A stretch of 64,000 nucleotides of DNA. Origin: a virus. Below the pieces are notes generated by a model. That model made no database searches, had not been told where the DNA came from, and saw only the letters and a program-made list of their open reading frames with translations. Each line of letters starts with the position of its first letter. Position 1 is the stretch's first letter. Positions 31,173-40,153 of this stretch are shown here, one piece after another. The stretch is taken from IMG/VR virus record IMGVR_UViG_3300012207_000003, positions 1 through 64,000 of that record, one strand, 5' to 3'. Both the position numbers and the translations under genes were made by a program.

Positions 31173-32849
31173 ATGTCCACAAAAACAAAAGACGTGACCA
31201 GGGAGTACATACCCGCATCAACCCGCAAGCAGATTCCCGACGAGGATTTTGCGGGGCCTTCGCGGAGTTTTCCGATCCGCAACCAGGAAGACGTTGATAA
31301 CGCCGCTCGTCTCATTGGTCATGCTGACAACCCCGATGCAGTTAAAGTGGCTATTATTCGTATAGCTAAGAAAAAAGGGCTTTCACTGCCTGATAGTTGG
31401 CATCCTACCGATAAGAAAGAAAGCCTTGATCTTACTGAAACCTCAACTGAATCCGCTCCATTTACCCCCAAGGCGCGTGTAGCCACATTCAAAACCAAGT
31501 TCTTATCAGATGGTGCTCAATCTCGCAATAAGCGTGTGTATCCACAAGAGGCAGTTGATAGGCTAGTTCAGAGTGGACAACTAGCCTTAGAAACTCCTGG
31601 TAGTGACCCTTTAACTTGCTATATCTCCCATGGTGAAGCGGATAATGACAATTCCTTGAAGCTGGCAGGCAAGATCACAAAGCTTTGGAAACATGGCGGT
31701 GACGCATGGGCAAACATCGAAATGCCAGATACTACTACAGGACGTGAAGCTGCTGCTCTTGCCAAACATGGCTATCTCAAAACCTCCCTACGTGCTACCG
31801 GAGCTGAATTGAGGCAATCAAAAAGTGGAGGAATGCCAGAAGTAAGCGGTGAGGGTTTGCGTTTGCTCGGTATTGATTTCACGACTATTCCAGGTATCGA
31901 AACCGTCACGGTTGAAGATGTGACACTTGAAAGCTTTAAAGATTCTAATGGTGAAGAAATCCATCTCAACCCTTATAACATCAATGAAGTGTTTGAGCTT
32001 CCAACTGAATCCTTATTGCTTGAAGAAGTTGAAGAAGAGGAATATCCAACAGTAGATAGTTCAGCACATGTGGAAACATCACATGACCTTTTGATAGCTA
32101 ATAAAAATGATCTTCATATGATTCATGACCACATCGCAATGGCTCAAGGCCGTTCATGCGCTCTGGCTAGTATGTCTCCTGAATTTGCGCGAGCTATTAT
32201 AGCCGCGCTGAGAGCAACAGAATCAGGGCGTAAGTTCTCGCAAGCCACTATGAGCCAATTAGACATGGCGCATGACAAAGCCGCCGAAGTGCTAGGGATC
32301 GAATGCTCTAACGATGATATGCAAGATGGCGACGACGCCCAGGCAAATCAAGAAAACGCTACTACTCAGGAAACTGTTCCTGATGTGATTGAACATAAGC
32401 AACCTATTATTGAAATTCCACAGGAGGAAGACGACATGCCAATGACCTTAGAAGAGGCAAAGAAACTACTTGAGGAGGCAGGGCATACTGTACAGCCTCC
32501 TAAATCCGAAGCTGAGAAGCTTCAAGAAATCGTTGATGCTCGTATTGCAGCAATCCAGGAAGAGTTTGATACCAAGCTCGCTGATGCAATCAAGCAACAG
32601 GTTACTATACCTGTAACCAAAGGCCAGCGTCAGTCACTGGTTGAGGGTGCTACTACAGAGAACACACCTGCAAGCAATCCTAAGATTTATCGCAAAGGTT
32701 CGTACTTGCAAGAGCAACTCAAAGGCCAGGACTGGGCGCAACTTGCAGACCGCACGCAACCTCTGCCCGATGGTATTAACCCTGCGTATCTGTTGCAAGA
32801 ATTTGGGCATTTGTACCTCATGAAAACTGGCTACTACGACCAGGATTAA
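31173..32849 (+). CDS. prohead protease fused to scaffold domain
   Basis: A 558-residue protein. Start is the ATG at 31173, eleven bases after AGGAG; a GTG at 31161 lies within the hairpin. Residues 15-75 form a small N-terminal domain common in such proteins (RSFPIRNQEDVDNAARLIGH). The protease core (about 95-260) has NKRVYPQEAVDRL, like T4 gp21/S80-type prohead proteases, and SHGEADN with a likely catalytic His. Residues 290-530 are acidic and coiled, as expected of a scaffold that is digested during maturation. Confidence 0.8.
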   Translation: MSTKTKDVTREYIPASTRKQIPDEDFAGPSRSFPIRNQEDVDNAARLIGHADNPDAVKVAIIRIAKKKGLSLPDSWHPTDKKESLDLTETSTESAPFTPKARVATFKTKFLSDGAQSRNKRVYPQEAVDRLVQSGQLALETPGSDPLTCYISHGEADNDNSLKLAGKITKLWKHGGDAWANIEMPDTTTGREAAALAKHGYLKTSLRATGAELRQSKSGGMPEVSGEGLRLLGIDFTTIPGIETVTVEDVTLESFKDSNGEEIHLNPYNINEVFELPTESLLLEEVEEEEYPTVDSSAHVETSHDLLIANKNDLHMIHDHIAMAQGRSCALASMSPEFARAIIAALRATESGRKFSQATMSQLDMAHDKAAEVLGIECSNDDMQDGDDAQANQENATTQETVPDVIEHKQPIIEIPQEEDDMPMTLEEAKKLLEEAGHTVQPPKSEAEKLQEIVDARIAAIQEEFDTKLADAIKQQVTIPVTKGQRQSLVEGATTENTPASNPKIYRKGSYLQEQLKGQDWAQLADRTQPLPDGINPAYLLQEFGHLYLMKTGYYDQD

Positions 32850-32903
32850 CGCACTTTAAAATATTCACATAAGGGATATGTGGAAAGGGAAGAAGAAAGA
32901 ACT

Positions 32904-34358
32904 ATGGCAACTCTTGAAGACTTGAGGGAAGCGTACACAACCGGCACTGCCGGTACAGCAGCTCCTCTTATTAATAAGGTCATCGACAAACTATTGCTCA
33001 TTGACCAACGCAAATACGCGCCAATGCGTCGCGCACTCCCACGTCAAACATGGGAAACGGACATTTTCTACTTCAACGCACAGACAGCACTGCCTGCTGC
33101 TCAGATGACCATTGAGAATCCACCTACGAGTGGGACGGGTTCAGTAGCGGCTACGACTGGCTCATACACTCAGGGCAACTTTCCAATCAAGCACATGCAG
33201 GTCAACCTTGATATTCCAGCGTTCTCTCAGCAAGTCGCTCAAGCAAGTGGCAACTTGCGAGATCTGGAACTAACTGCCGCTGGTAAGTCGTATTCCTGGT
33301 TGGAAGAAATCATTCACTACTTCGGGAGTGCAACAGGTACATTGAACACGAAGCGTCCACAGTGGGACGGCTTTGATATCCAGGTTGCATCAGGCAACAA
33401 AATTGATGCTGGCACGAACCTGTTGTCACTCAGCATGATGGATTCGGCTATCGATGCCGTGAAAGGCGTTGCAGCGACTGACCTTGGAACTGACTGGTTC
33501 TATCTCATGAGCGGTAAAATGCAATCCAGGCTTAATGGCTTGTTTGTGCAACAGCAACGTTTCAACGCTGGCATGACCAAGATCTTCGCGCGTGACGACT
33601 TCGGCAATCCAAACAATGCAGTATCCGACAACTATACTGACGTTGGTATCGAGGTTGCAACCTACCGAGGTATTCCGATTGTGCTTTCAAGCTTTATGTC
33701 AAACGTTAGCACAACTGCTACTGGCTCTTTAACCAACACTTCCAATAACACAGGTTCAGCAGGTGGGCTTCTAGCAGCACATACCTACTACTACCGTATG
33801 GAAGCGGTTACCCGCTACGGTCTACTCCCCGCTAGCGCTGAGTACTCCAAGTCTCCAAATGCTGATGGCAACAGCATCATCTTTAGTTGGACAACTCCAA
33901 CGCCTAAAGACGCATTTGGCAACACCATTGATATCCTCGGTTATCGTTTATTCCGTTCTGATAATACTTCCAACGTTGAAAGCTTGTATGCACTTATCTC
34001 AGGTAAGGATGCCTCGGACGCGGCTATCACAAGCTTCACTGACACGGGACTTCCTATAACCCCAAGCGCAACTGATACAACCTCAACCTGGTGTACTGTT
34101 GCAGTTTCAGGTGCTAACGCAGTAGAGGATGGTGTGACATTCCCGCGTGTACAGGCAACTGGAACAACCGTTGAGGATATCTTCCTTGTCCCTCGTAGTC
34201 CTGAATTTGCAGTTGTGCCAGTGGTCAATGAAATGACCATGAAAGCCTTGGCACAGGTCAACGCGCGTAGCAATCAGTACGCCATGATAGGCGATCAAAC
34301 CTTTGCACTTCGTAGCGGCGCATTTGCTGCAAAAATTGGCCGTGTTCGCGCCAACTAG
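32904..34358 (+). CDS. major capsid protein with inserted Ig/FN3-like domain
   Basis: A 484-residue protein. The ATG at 32904 follows AAGGGAAG by a normal distance. Residues 1-260 have the HK97-like layout: N-terminal arm, EEIIHYFG and the IDAVKG spine helix region, MSGKMQSRL. Residues about 270-395 are a Ser/Thr-rich insert with AHTYYYRMEAV and DILGYRLFRS, typical of an FN3/Ig fold. The last 75 residues return to capsid sequence (EDIFLVPRSPEFAVVP). Position after the protease and size support the call. The insert probably decorates the capsid surface. Confidence 0.82.
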   Translation: MATLEDLREAYTTGTAGTAAPLINKVIDKLLLIDQRKYAPMRRALPRQTWETDIFYFNAQTALPAAQMTIENPPTSGTGSVAATTGSYTQGNFPIKHMQVNLDIPAFSQQVAQASGNLRDLELTAAGKSYSWLEEIIHYFGSATGTLNTKRPQWDGFDIQVASGNKIDAGTNLLSLSMMDSAIDAVKGVAATDLGTDWFYLMSGKMQSRLNGLFVQQQRFNAGMTKIFARDDFGNPNNAVSDNYTDVGIEVATYRGIPIVLSSFMSNVSTTATGSLTNTSNNTGSAGGLLAAHTYYYRMEAVTRYGLLPASAEYSKSPNADGNSIIFSWTTPTPKDAFGNTIDILGYRLFRSDNTSNVESLYALISGKDASDAAITSFTDTGLPITPSATDTTSTWCTVAVSGANAVEDGVTFPRVQATGTTVEDIFLVPRSPEFAVVPVVNEMTMKALAQVNARSNQYAMIGDQTFALRSGAFAAKIGRVRAN

Positions 34359-34386
34359 CTAACAAAAAGAAAGAGAGGATACGAAC

Positions 34387-35508
34387 ATGGCAGTAGGAAA
34401 TGCAAACAATGCAGTGCCTTTGGATGGAAATTACAAGCCTGTGAATGGGTTGTTGACTTCCCCTGGCACTGGACTTGTGATGCCACAGGGCGGGAAAGAC
34501 ATACTGACTGACCCTATCACAGGCCAACAGTACGCTCCAACTATAGCGAACATCTCGCAGACTATGCCGTCTATCGTACAAAAGGCAGTGGCTGTAAGCA
34601 CTGGTTCAGTGGCAACACTAGCCAAGGCTTTTGCAAACCCTGTTACAGCAGGGAATTCGATCGTTGTTGTCGCAGCTTGTGGTAATGGTACGGCAATGAC
34701 TGTTGCTGATTCACTTGGCAACACCTATACATCAGCAATCAATGCACCTAATAGCACAACCTTTGAAACGGCGATCTTCTTCGCGGTCAATATTCTAGCT
34801 GGCGCAAATACTGTTACCGTGACGAATGCAGGTACAGCCGCTTCAATAGCCGTAGAAATCTATGAAGTGAACGGTTTGATTGCTCAGGTACAGTCACAGC
34901 CAGATCAAACATCCATTAGCACCGGCACTGGTACAACAGGCTCTACACCGAATATCGCTGCTTCTGTCTCTAACTCGTTAGTTTTTGCAGGCGTAGCGAT
35001 AGGCACAGGCGTCGTGACCAATTTTGCAGCAGGCACAGGTTTGACCTATGACTCTAGCACTCAGCAACCTGCTACAGCAGCGGGCTTGTTCCAGTTTGCA
35101 TCGTTGTCAGGCTATCTCGGAAGTACCAACGCACTTGCGCCAAGTGCGACCTGGACAACCTCTCGTGCCTGGTCAATGGCAGTAGCCATCTTCAAGCCTG
35201 TTTCATTGGGAGTGCAAGGAACTGTTCAGATTGGTGGGTATAACTATACCCGTGTAACTACCGCTGCAACGACCCTTGTTAAGACTGGGCCTGGGGTATT
35301 GCACGCTGTTATCGTAAACAAGCCAACAGCAACCGCTACCATTGAACTTGACGATGCGATTACAAACACAACGCCAATTATTGGACTCCTGGCGGCGTTT
35401 GCTGCATCTATCGCACCGTTTAGCCTGATCTATGATGTAGCATTCACAACAGGCTTGAGTGTTACCGTTGGCACGGCTACGGTAGACGCCACTATCGTGT
35501 GGAAGTAA
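34387..35508 (+). CDS. virion surface protein with shared N-terminal module
   Basis: A 373-residue Thr/Ala/Ser-rich beta protein. Residues 8-25 (VPLDGNYKPVNGL) match the N-terminal module of the proteins at 36670 and 39226. Residues 60-275 resemble repetitive beta-sandwich or adhesin-like sequence with many GT[AG]xT patterns. The C-terminal 90 residues (VQIGGYNYTRVTT onward) look like a compact beta domain. Position after the capsid suggests a decoration or head fibre protein. Confidence 0.6.
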   Translation: MAVGNANNAVPLDGNYKPVNGLLTSPGTGLVMPQGGKDILTDPITGQQYAPTIANISQTMPSIVQKAVAVSTGSVATLAKAFANPVTAGNSIVVVAACGNGTAMTVADSLGNTYTSAINAPNSTTFETAIFFAVNILAGANTVTVTNAGTAASIAVEIYEVNGLIAQVQSQPDQTSISTGTGTTGSTPNIAASVSNSLVFAGVAIGTGVVTNFAAGTGLTYDSSTQQPATAAGLFQFASLSGYLGSTNALAPSATWTTSRAWSMAVAIFKPVSLGVQGTVQIGGYNYTRVTTAATTLVKTGPGVLHAVIVNKPTATATIELDDAITNTTPIIGLLAAFAASIAPFSLIYDVAFTTGLSVTVGTATVDATIVWK

Positions 35509-35536
35509 GCCCTTAGCAGACGTGGAGAGGGTCAAT

Positions 35537-35725
35537 ATGGGGGATAGTTTGGTTGGTAGTGATGTGATTATAGTCGTTATCCAGGAGGGGGTATTCCGAG
35601 CTCTTCCTCCTGGAGTAGCGGCTTTAGTTTGTGAAACTGAACCATATAACTATAGACTCGCTACCCCCGCTGAGTGCAACCAATACGAACAAGAGCAACG
35701 AACTAAAAGCGATTTGAGGGAATGA
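35537..35725 (+). CDS. small hypothetical protein
   Basis: A 62-residue protein: hydrophobic first part (SDVIIVVIQEGVFRALPPG), charged end. The ATG at 35537 follows GAGAGGG. No family recognised. Confidence 0.6.
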   Translation: MGDSLVGSDVIIVVIQEGVFRALPPGVAALVCETEPYNYRLATPAECNQYEQEQRTKSDLRE

Positions 35726-35731
35726 GACGAA

Positions 35732-36667
35732 ATGCCACGGCTATACCTGACAAGTGCAGAGCTTTCTGAAAGTCCATTAGGGTATTCTATGGCAGGGCCA
35801 ATAGGTGCTTTAAGTGCATCCGCTCTCTCGAAACTGCTTTTTAGAGCCAGTGAACGTGTGGATGGTTTCTGCAAGCGTCGTCTTCAAGCAATTGGTAGCA
35901 CTACCATAAGCAGTAACTCCACGATTGCAGCAGGCTCAACTTCACTTCCTGTTCTTTCAACACTCACATTTGACAACAAAGATGAACAAGCAGTAACTAT
36001 TGGAAGTGGGGGAAGCCAGGAAACAATCTTGATTCAGTCAGGTGGAGTACAGATTTCTAGTTACACAAGTCCTTATCCTGGCATACTCACACTTGATACT
36101 CCAACGCAATTTGACCATGCTGTAGGGGAGAGTGTAGTAGGTGTGTACAAAGAAGTGACTGAAGCTGGCGGGGTATCATCCGGTGATAGCTTTAGTTCAT
36201 CCTTGGTTTCACAACAGGCACAAATAGCGCAGGCACATCAACCTAAGATCAATTTTAACAATCTCACCAGAGTTGTATGGCTCAGGAATAGCCCGATTAT
36301 TTCTATCTCAGGAATAGAACACGCCTATTCATTTACCAATGGCTATCAATCTCTTCCTAGTAACGTCACAGCACAAAATAGTCATGATGGTTGGTATAGG
36401 TTCAATACAGGCTTGGTCATAACGCCTGAAGGTTTGCTGAGAACAACCTATCTGGGCGGCTATCTGGTAGTGCCAGATGATGTCAAGCAGGCTTGTATGC
36501 ACTACGCCGCCGATTTACTCCAGCAATTTATCAATCCTGGCGGGGCAATAGAGACACGGCAAGGCAAAGTTTCATTCAGATATTCCAGTGGCCAGCGTGC
36601 AAAATCTCCAAATGTGGAAGAGGCCGAGGGCATTTTAAAAGATGGGAAATATAGGAGGATAGTCTAG
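35732..36667 (+). CDS. head-tail connector (adaptor) candidate
   Basis: A 311-residue protein. The N-terminus (RLYLTSAELSESPLG) and the C-terminal helix (VPDDVKQACMHYAADLLQQF) are in the arrangement of gp6-type head completion adaptors. Residues 50-130 form a beta insert (GSTSLPVLST, VTIGSGGSQETILI). Position downstream of the capsid supports a connector role, but the sequence match is weak. Confidence 0.6.
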   Translation: MPRLYLTSAELSESPLGYSMAGPIGALSASALSKLLFRASERVDGFCKRRLQAIGSTTISSNSTIAAGSTSLPVLSTLTFDNKDEQAVTIGSGGSQETILIQSGGVQISSYTSPYPGILTLDTPTQFDHAVGESVVGVYKEVTEAGGVSSGDSFSSSLVSQQAQIAQAHQPKINFNNLTRVVWLRNSPIISISGIEHAYSFTNGYQSLPSNVTAQNSHDGWYRFNTGLVITPEGLLRTTYLGGYLVVPDDVKQACMHYAADLLQQFINPGGAIETRQGKVSFRYSSGQRAKSPNVEEAEGILKDGKYRRIV

Positions 36668-36669
36668 CT

Positions 36670-37134
36670 ATGTCATCGACTACAGATATTCCTCTGGATA
36701 GCAATTATAAACCTGTTCTCGCACTTTGGGATGATGCAACAGGCCAGATTACACCCCTGCATGTTGCCTCTAAAATAACAGGTGCTGACGGAAAAACCTA
36801 CGCAGTGCTTGATGTGAGCGGAAAACTCGGTACACCTGCCACTGACTATGGCTCTAATCCAGCACAAACCAACGCAAGCGGAGCAGATACGCTCTTCAAA
36901 TGGGGCGGTGCTGGTACAACGACAACGTACCATCAGATCATCCAAAATAACACTGGAGCGGTGGCCTATTTTGCTTACGATCAATCATCGGTCACGGCAG
37001 GCAACAAGATATTCACGCTGCAAGATAAGCAGATGGCGGTTTTTGACAAGGCGTGTACGGTATTGCATGTCTCAACACCTGCTCAACAAGACTTTGGCGG
37101 TCAGAGCGGTATCACAGTGGAGGCGTGGACATGA
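36670..37134 (+). CDS. virion protein with shared N-terminal module
   Basis: A 154-residue protein. Residues 5-58 (IPLDSNYKPVLALWDDATGQ then PLHVASKITGADGKTYAVLD) closely match the N-terminus of the protein at 39226 and more loosely that at 34387. The C-terminal 90 residues are a beta domain that could be a small decoration protein. AGGAGG precedes the ATG. Overlaps the next gene as ATGA. Confidence 0.65.
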   Translation: MSSTTDIPLDSNYKPVLALWDDATGQITPLHVASKITGADGKTYAVLDVSGKLGTPATDYGSNPAQTNASGADTLFKWGGAGTTTTYHQIIQNNTGAVAYFAYDQSSVTAGNKIFTLQDKQMAVFDKACTVLHVSTPAQQDFGGQSGITVEAWT

Positions 37135-39188
37135 GTACACTTGCAAGTGATGATTTTACCAGGGATGACAGTATCTTTTGGGGTACGTCTTCAAGTGGGT
37201 TTGTGTGGCAATTTGCCGCCGCAAACTTCATCGACAATTTCTATATCGAGAATGACACTGGGATCTTCTATGGGCTAGGCGATGGAAATTCGCAAATCCT
37301 CAATGGCGGACTGCTGCTGCTTGGGAATGTCACGTCGGGGGATACCGAGGTCTACACGGAATGCTATATGGCTCGTCCTGATGTCTCGTTCTTCGGATGC
37401 GCGGCTCGCTTTGGCGGTACGTCCGAGGATAGTTCTAGCCAAAACTTCTATTATGCAAGAGTTGGAACCCCCGTCAACCAATTTCATACCTTTGTGAATA
37501 CCCCTCCGCTCGTGTGGTTTGAGAATGATAGTTATGGGCCAACTGCTGATATCGACTTCGTACTTACCGCAGGTCATACGTATGCTATGCGATTTCGGGT
37601 GACAGGCGACACAAATCCGCTCTTGCAGGTCAAGGTATGGGACGTGCTAGACTCCGAGCCAGGAAGCTGGACGCTTGAATGGACAGATGATAATACCAGC
37701 CCTTACATCACGAACGCTCGTATCACCGGTGCTGGACGATTTGGCTTGATAGCTTGCCAGTATGATGGTGCTCGTGCCGATCTTGCTTTTAGCACGTTTA
37801 CTGCAACCGATCTCAATGCAGCAACGCCACTTGCCAACGATGACTTTACGCGCACGAATGCTTCGGACTGGGGAACTGCTGTTAGCGGAGGCGATTGGGC
37901 TGAGACGGCAACGAGCGCCACAGGTAATTGGACGATTACGAGCAATGCAGGACGCATCAACGGGGATAATGGTATCTTCCTGCTTGGCTCTGGCACGGCG
38001 GGGACGGTAGACCTTACTACGCAATCGGTCATCGTTGATCCTGATAACGATATCTTTGGGTTGATAGCCCGTTCTGCCTCAGATGCATCAACCTACTATG
38101 CCGCAAAACTCAATGCACCTGAGTCAAAACTGACGCTCGTTCGTGCGGATATATCTCCCTTTATAGGTGAACTCGCAACACTTGATTTCGTGGCTACTGC
38201 CGATACTATCTACAAGCTACGTTTTCTCGTGACAGGGCGCATCAAGCCACGTTTACGCGCGAAGGTCTGGGCAAGCACCGATACAGAGCCTGCCGATTGG
38301 ATGCTCTCTTATAGTGATAATGATGGCTTGCAACTCGAATCCGACGGGCAGTATGGTTTGTTTGGGGAGGAAGATGGTACGACAGGACACCTCAAATTCA
38401 CGTCGTTTTCTGTTGCACGTCCAACGCCACTGGCACAGGAAGATTTTACGAGAGCTGACCATGTGCCTTGGGGTTTCTCGGCAGAAGGTGATGAATGGGG
38501 GTTCAATTCGGTCGATGCCCCGATTATCGTCCCGAATTGGACGATCACCAGCAATGCGGGACAGGTCAATGGGACTGGCGGGTACTATCTGCTGGGAGGG
38601 GTAGCGGGAGACGTAGAACTGTTTACCGAATCGCCCCTAGTCAACCTCTCCGTCGACCTCTTTGGGCTCCTGGCACGTACTGAAGCACAAAGAGGGCCAG
38701 ATAGTTCTTTTCGGAATTTTACGCTGATTGACCAGGCGAAATGGACGTATAAAGATGCGAATTATGGCTATCAAGCCATTGTTGACCCGTCAGTGCCGGA
38801 ATTGCGCATCTACCGCCAAGGTGACACATCGGTCACGCTTGCCTCAACTGACTTTACGTACATCGAGAATACTATCTATCGCTTGCGTTTCCGAGTGATA
38901 GGTGATGCTGAGCCATTTTTACAGGCGAAAGTATGGGCTGCGACTGATGTAGAGCCAGCCTGGATGGTTGAAGTCGTTGACAATGACGGGAATCAACTCT
39001 CCCCTGCTAACGACTATTATGGCTCTCGTTTCGGCATCATTGGACAAGAGAACGGCGATCCTGGTCATTTGCACTTCACCTCCTTCATTGCTTCAACAGT
39101 ATCTGACGAGCCAGACGGCGATGAGGGCGGAGGCGGTTCAACGTCTTTAGCCAGCATAGGCAATGGCAGATTTGCGAGGATTGCATGA
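37131..39188 (+). CDS. three-repeat lectin-like virion protein
   Basis: A 685-residue protein made up of three tandem domains of about 220 residues (4-230, 232-455, 458-670). Each begins LA.[DE]DFTR followed by WG, and each has a YxLRFxVxGD/R stretch and a closing GRFGLI/GQYGLF/SRFGII strand. The pattern resembles concanavalin/LamG-like beta sandwiches that bind sugars. The ending is a Gly-rich linker and a short tail. Codon use is more GC-rich than in neighbours, a sign of separate origin. Overlap ATGA with the previous gene. Confidence 0.7.
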   Translation: MSTLASDDFTRDDSIFWGTSSSGFVWQFAAANFIDNFYIENDTGIFYGLGDGNSQILNGGLLLLGNVTSGDTEVYTECYMARPDVSFFGCAARFGGTSEDSSSQNFYYARVGTPVNQFHTFVNTPPLVWFENDSYGPTADIDFVLTAGHTYAMRFRVTGDTNPLLQVKVWDVLDSEPGSWTLEWTDDNTSPYITNARITGAGRFGLIACQYDGARADLAFSTFTATDLNAATPLANDDFTRTNASDWGTAVSGGDWAETATSATGNWTITSNAGRINGDNGIFLLGSGTAGTVDLTTQSVIVDPDNDIFGLIARSASDASTYYAAKLNAPESKLTLVRADISPFIGELATLDFVATADTIYKLRFLVTGRIKPRLRAKVWASTDTEPADWMLSYSDNDGLQLESDGQYGLFGEEDGTTGHLKFTSFSVARPTPLAQEDFTRADHVPWGFSAEGDEWGFNSVDAPIIVPNWTITSNAGQVNGTGGYYLLGGVAGDVELFTESPLVNLSVDLFGLLARTEAQRGPDSSFRNFTLIDQAKWTYKDANYGYQAIVDPSVPELRIYRQGDTSVTLASTDFTYIENTIYRLRFRVIGDAEPFLQAKVWAATDVEPAWMVEVVDNDGNQLSPANDYYGSRFGIIGQENGDPGHLHFTSFIASTVSDEPDGDEGGGGSTSLASIGNGRFARIA

Positions 39189-39225
39189 GCATAAATTATG
39201 AAAATAAATAGGAGGGTCGTAGGGC

Positions 39226-40044
39226 ATGGGAAATAATTCGCTTCCCCTTGACGAGAATTTCCATCCAGTTTTAGGACTGGTAAATGATGCAAATGGCAAG
39301 ATCATTCCTCTCCATGTTGCGTCAACGGTAACAGGTGCAGATGGTTTGACTTATGCTTTATTGGATATAAACACTACTGTAGCCAAAGTTGGCAGTACAA
39401 ACATTGATACCAATTCAGGCAACAAGAGTGCGGGGACGCAACGCATCGTCATTGCGACTGACCAGCCTGCTTTGACGAATGCGCAGCCAGGCAATATCAC
39501 CCAACTCCTGAGTAGTGCCTACTCGAACACAAATCCGTTTGTGACGGAAACGAACATCCAGAACTGGATACGTAATGCAAAAGGTTACGTAGCCTATGTC
39601 TCGTTCTCGGCGACGATCACAACCGCTATTCAAGGTTTGAATGTATTCAACGCGAGTGGCAACAGTAAGACGGTGATCATCTACCGCATCATGAACGTCT
39701 TAACGGTTGGCCGTGGTGCAGCTCCTACGTTCACGCTTTCTGCTCAAACGACTGATGTGGGGCCAGGCTGGACAAATGGCGTGGCACTCACGCCTGCGAA
39801 CATGTCATTAGGTGGTTCTGCAAGTGTGCTTTCCGTCTATCGTTCAGCGGCTACAAGTGGGGTATCGATTGCAGGTACAACGCTGTGGACAGGTGATGCG
39901 GGAACTGATGCGCAGGTTGAAATGTTGCAGCAAGGGCAGATAGTCACGTTGCCATCGGGTGCGTCAAACGGACTCACGATTTATGCTGATACTTCGACGA
40001 GCAGCGGGGGCTGTGCAATCGCTGTGTTCTGGGTAGAGTTCTAG
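39226..40044 (+). CDS. virion protein with shared N-terminal module
   Basis: A 272-residue protein. Residues 6-56 share the module seen at 36670 (LPLDENFHPVLGL, PLHVASTVTGADGLTYALLD). The remainder is a beta-rich domain with MNVLTVGRGAAPTFTLSAQT and a C-terminal GGCAIAVFWVEF strand, typical of small phage surface domains. AGGAGG precedes the start. The 109-base gap after it has no gene. Confidence 0.65.
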   Translation: MGNNSLPLDENFHPVLGLVNDANGKIIPLHVASTVTGADGLTYALLDINTTVAKVGSTNIDTNSGNKSAGTQRIVIATDQPALTNAQPGNITQLLSSAYSNTNPFVTETNIQNWIRNAKGYVAYVSFSATITTAIQGLNVFNASGNSKTVIIYRIMNVLTVGRGAAPTFTLSAQTTDVGPGWTNGVALTPANMSLGGSASVLSVYRSAATSGVSIAGTTLWTGDAGTDAQVEMLQQGQIVTLPSGASNGLTIYADTSTSSGGCAIAVFWVEF

Positions 40045-40153
40045 CGGTCAGGGCCGCCAAAGGCGATAGCAAGTTGTTCAAAGAAATCTTTTAGCGCGCT
40101 TAGAAGTTTTCTCATGAGAAAAGTATAACGTAGGAGGTAAGTAAGAAACAAGC

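Noticed and set aside
37282-38604. Several alternative-frame ORFs of 60-125 codons inside the three-repeat protein gene
   Set aside because: They are shadows of GC-rich repeated coding sequence and repeat with the domain period.
40042-40116. 24-codon minus-strand frame between two virion genes
   Set aside because: Has an ATG but no ribosome binding site and no coupling to another gene.
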